Shown piece by piece: positions 42,209-44,323 of a stretch of 44,323 bases of DNA. Below the pieces are notes generated by a model that worked only from the letters and a program-made list of their open reading frames with translations, did not search any database and was not told the origin of the DNA. Origin of the DNA: a virus; IMG/VR virus record IMGVR_UViG_3300042868_003025, positions 1-44,323 of that record; one strand, given 5' to 3'. The stretch's first letter is position 1; the number at the start of each line of letters is the position of its first letter. Both the position numbers and the translations under genes were made by a program.

Positions 42209-43441
42209 ATGGCAGGACAATCAATTCTGACTTTCGCGTCAGAAGCAATCAAACTAGTGTATGGAGACCTCCACGAGCAGCTGCGCGACAAGAACCCTGC
42301 ACTGCAGCTCATCGAGGCTTCATCCGCTAACATCACCAAGAACGGTAAAGAAGTTATCTTCGACACCCACATTGGACGTAACCAGGGAATCGGTGCACGT
42401 GGCGTTCGCGAGAAGCTACCACTAGCCGGAGCTCAGAAGTACAAGCAGGCTCACCTGTACCTAACCAACCTATACGGATCCATCGAGGTTGACGGTCAGC
42501 TATTCGAGCAGGCTTCAGAGGACTACCAGTCCTTTATCAACGTTGTTGACAACGAAATCCGCGGTCTAAAGAAAGACCTAGCTAACGACCTAAACCGTCA
42601 GGTTTACGGCGATGGCTCAGGTAAGCTAGCCGTTGTAGTTGCACAGCCAAGCTCTACTGTTCTAGAAGTCGACTCAACTCACTTCCTAGAAGAGGGTATG
42701 GTTTTCGACGTAGTTGACCCAACCACTGGTGTAAAGCAGCAGTCTGGTGCAGCGAGCTCTCTTGAGATCGTGGGAATCAACGAAGAGGACAGCGAGATCA
42801 CCGTAACTGGTACTCTTGGAACCTTCACCACCAACATCAACGCAGGCGACATTCTAGTTCGTTCTTCCAACGGAGTTAACTCCTTTGGCAAGGAGTGGAC
42901 CGGTCTTGGCGCTATCGTTGACGATGCATCCGAACTACACGAGATTGACCCAGCAGATTACCCAATCTGGAAGTCAACTGTAGAGACTCTTGGCGTGCCA
43001 GGAACCTCAACAGGAACTCTAACCGAGCTCGCTCTTATCAACCTAGTTCAGAAGGTTGACAAGAAGGGTGGAGATGTAGACGTAATGCTAGCATCCCCAG
43101 GCGTTTTCAACGCTTACTGGGACTTGCTACAGGGTCTACGTCAGTTCACCAACGGTGCAACCCTTGAGGGTGGACAGCGTGCATTTACATTCGATGCAGT
43201 TGGCAAGCCAATCAAGTTCGTATCCGACTACGCAGCTCCAAAGGGAACTGTGTACGCGCTAAGCAGCAAGGAAATTGTTGTTAACCGCAAGAAGGACTGG
43301 GCATGGATGGACCGCGATGGATCAATGTGGTCCCGTGTCGCAGACACCGACGCCTACGAAGCTCGCATCTACCAGTACTCACAGCTTGGTACCTACCGCA
43401 GAAACGCACACGCGGTACTATCAAACATCACTGAGAAGTAA
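42209..43441 (+). CDS. Major capsid protein (410 aa)
   Basis: Directly after the scaffold and of the usual size for an HK97-fold coat. It has the early helix region (LTFASEAIKLVYGDLHEQLR), the RNQGIGARGVREKLP loop, a central beta-rich insert (about 150-215, like an I-domain) and the C-terminal region ending LGTYRRNAHAVLSNITEK. Codon use is more regular than in its neighbours, as expected for a highly expressed gene. Its own promoter and two flanking terminators make it a separate unit. Its last 120 bases reappear at window start. Confidence 0.88.
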   Translation: MAGQSILTFASEAIKLVYGDLHEQLRDKNPALQLIEASSANITKNGKEVIFDTHIGRNQGIGARGVREKLPLAGAQKYKQAHLYLTNLYGSIEVDGQLFEQASEDYQSFINVVDNEIRGLKKDLANDLNRQVYGDGSGKLAVVVAQPSSTVLEVDSTHFLEEGMVFDVVDPTTGVKQQSGAASSLEIVGINEEDSEITVTGTLGTFTTNINAGDILVRSSNGVNSFGKEWTGLGAIVDDASELHEIDPADYPIWKSTVETLGVPGTSTGTLTELALINLVQKVDKKGGDVDVMLASPGVFNAYWDLLQGLRQFTNGATLEGGQRAFTFDAVGKPIKFVSDYAAPKGTVYALSSKEIVVNRKKDWAWMDRDGSMWSRVADTDAYEARIYQYSQLGTYRRNAHAVLSNITEK

Positions 43442-43448
43442 GAAGCGA
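43322..43448 (+). repeat. End redundancy: identical to bases 1-127
   Basis: Bases 43322-43448 equal 1-127 exactly, covering the end of the capsid gene and seven bases beyond. After that the sequences diverge, while keeping the same genes in order. The unit length by this match is 43321 bases. Confidence 0.9.
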
Positions 43449-43455
43449 ATAAACG

Positions 43456-43500
43456 CCCGTAGGGATCAGGCCCCCGTCTCACCTGATCCCTACGGGTTTT
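43456..43500 (+). terminator. Rho-independent terminator after capsid gene (second copy)
   Basis: The 15-bp stem (43456-43470 with 43482-43496) and loop are identical to those at 135-178. The T-run here is four long. Confidence 0.88.
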
Positions 43501-43515
43501 AACATAGGAGACAAA

Positions 43516-43938
43516 ATGTCATACATTGAATTTGATAAAATTGATGGACTCTACTCAACTGATCACCGCAGAGTAGCGGAAGTAATCAGTGACCTTTTTC
43601 CTACCGTTAGGCTAATAAAGGTGGATTCACTTCACCCGTCCTACGATCCTGAAAGGCCTTTTGCACTAGTAGATGAGCCACACCTGCTTCCTCCTTATGT
43701 AATTAGATACATGAAAGAGTCAGAAGTAGATCAGAGACTAGTTGCATGGCTTGTTGAAAATAACATGCGCGATCCAAATTCAAAAGTTAATAGACTACAG
43801 ATTTTAGAGATGGCAGAAGCCGCCATGAAAGCAAAGCGTGAGCTAGAATGGATGGGGGAAAAGAAAGACATGATGAAATCAATCATGAAGTCCAAGAAGC
43901 ATGAATACCGTCACGACGGAAAGGTTCTTACTAGATAA
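43516..43938 (+). CDS. Hypothetical virion-module protein, second allele (140 aa)
   Basis: Same length and start as the gene at 195-617, with about 12 amino-acid differences in 140 but many more silent base changes, so both alleles are under selection to keep the protein. GGAG precedes the ATG as in the first copy. It likely represents a related strain joined at the end of the sequence rather than a true duplicate. Function unknown. Confidence 0.75.
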   Translation: MSYIEFDKIDGLYSTDHRRVAEVISDLFPTVRLIKVDSLHPSYDPERPFALVDEPHLLPPYVIRYMKESEVDQRLVAWLVENNMRDPNSKVNRLQILEMAEAAMKAKRELEWMGEKKDMMKSIMKSKKHEYRHDGKVLTR

Positions 43939-44323
43939 TGCCAGCAGAAACCTTTACCAGGACTACCCAGGACGTCGCAGACCGTATCAAAGTTTCATTT
44001 GGAGATCTTTCTGGATCCCAGATTACAGACGTAATGATCGTCCGATGGATCAACGACGGGCAGCAAGAAATCGTTAATAATAACGCAATCCTTAAGGACA
44101 CTAAGTACGCAAACGTAGTCGCTGGTCAGGCTGACTACAGCTTCCCAACAGATAGAGTCCAGTACATAGAGGCCCTTTATGTTGACGGCAGGCCTGTGCG
44201 AAACGCTACTCCTCAAGAATTTAGAGAGTATATCCTTAAGGAAGACCCAAACCTTATCGCTAGGGCAGACATTCCTAACCTGTGGCAAGAGCGCGCCGGT
44301 ATTATTACATTCTATCCAACTCC
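43938..44323 (+). CDS. Head-tail adaptor-like protein, second allele (partial, cut by window end)
   Basis: ATG 43938 overlaps the previous stop (TAATG) as at 617. The visible 128 codons match the adaptor at 617-1288 with mostly conservative changes (for example SFGDLSGSQITDVM here, SFGDTSGSQITDTM there). The gene runs off the window. The motif IVRWINDGQQEIV is intact. Confidence 0.72.
   Translation, partial: MPAETFTRTTQDVADRIKVSFGDLSGSQITDVMIVRWINDGQQEIVNNNAILKDTKYANVVAGQADYSFPTDRVQYIEALYVDGRPVRNATPQEFREYILKEDPNLIARADIPNLWQERAGIITFYPT

Overview
This window looks like the near-complete genome of a short-tailed (podovirus-type) double-stranded DNA phage of an actinobacterial host. The host inference rests on a WhiB-family regulator (23885-24181) with all four cysteines and the GIWGG turn, on several small actinophage-type proteins, and on leaderless promoter geometry at two genes. 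The moderate base composition and the large, weakly recognised structural proteins would fit an aquatic actinobacterium, but that is inference. I see no integrase, tail sheath, tail tube or tape-measure gene. The order terminase, P22-like portal, scaffold, capsid, adaptor, nozzle-like beta protein, giant ejection-type proteins is that of a podovirus.

Layout. The virion module runs 36379-43441 (resolvase-like nuclease, TerL, two overlapping small genes, portal, scaffold, major capsid protein) and continues from the window start through 12750, so the sequence is circularly permuted or carries a terminal overlap. Positions 43322-43448 are identical to 1-127. The copies then diverge into a second, about 91% identical version of the next protein. 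A minus-strand block (16998-12740) holds a two-HTH regulator, an HExxH metallopeptidase-like protein, a nucleotide-modification-type protein, a candidate small terminase, an FN3/Ig tail fibre, a holin candidate and small basic proteins. A plus-strand accessory/early block (17179-30314) starts with single-gene transcription cassettes (17.0-21.0 kb). It then has an HTH gene behind a palindromic operator or iteron array, small proteins, WhiB, an SNF2-type helicase, a Cas4-like nuclease, an OB-fold-like protein, a primase-helicase and an HNH-like protein. A second minus-strand block (36349-30315) carries a fibre accessory protein, a collagen-repeat fibre with an Mtd-like N-terminus, a second FN3 fibre, a holin-like membrane protein, an amidase endolysin, a small HTH-like protein and a metallophosphoesterase.

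The most unusual part is 17.0-21.3 kb. It has two 40-nt tRNA-like mini-helices with canonical T-loops and compensatory base changes, a 35-bp intergenic repeat between single-gene cassettes that may encode short GDGWN-type peptides, a shared 5' hairpin plus ribosome-binding-site leader, strong terminators with a common tail, and a palindromic repeat array before an HTH gene. Together they suggest a modular system for expressing small phage accessory proteins. Functions of those small proteins cannot be read from sequence.
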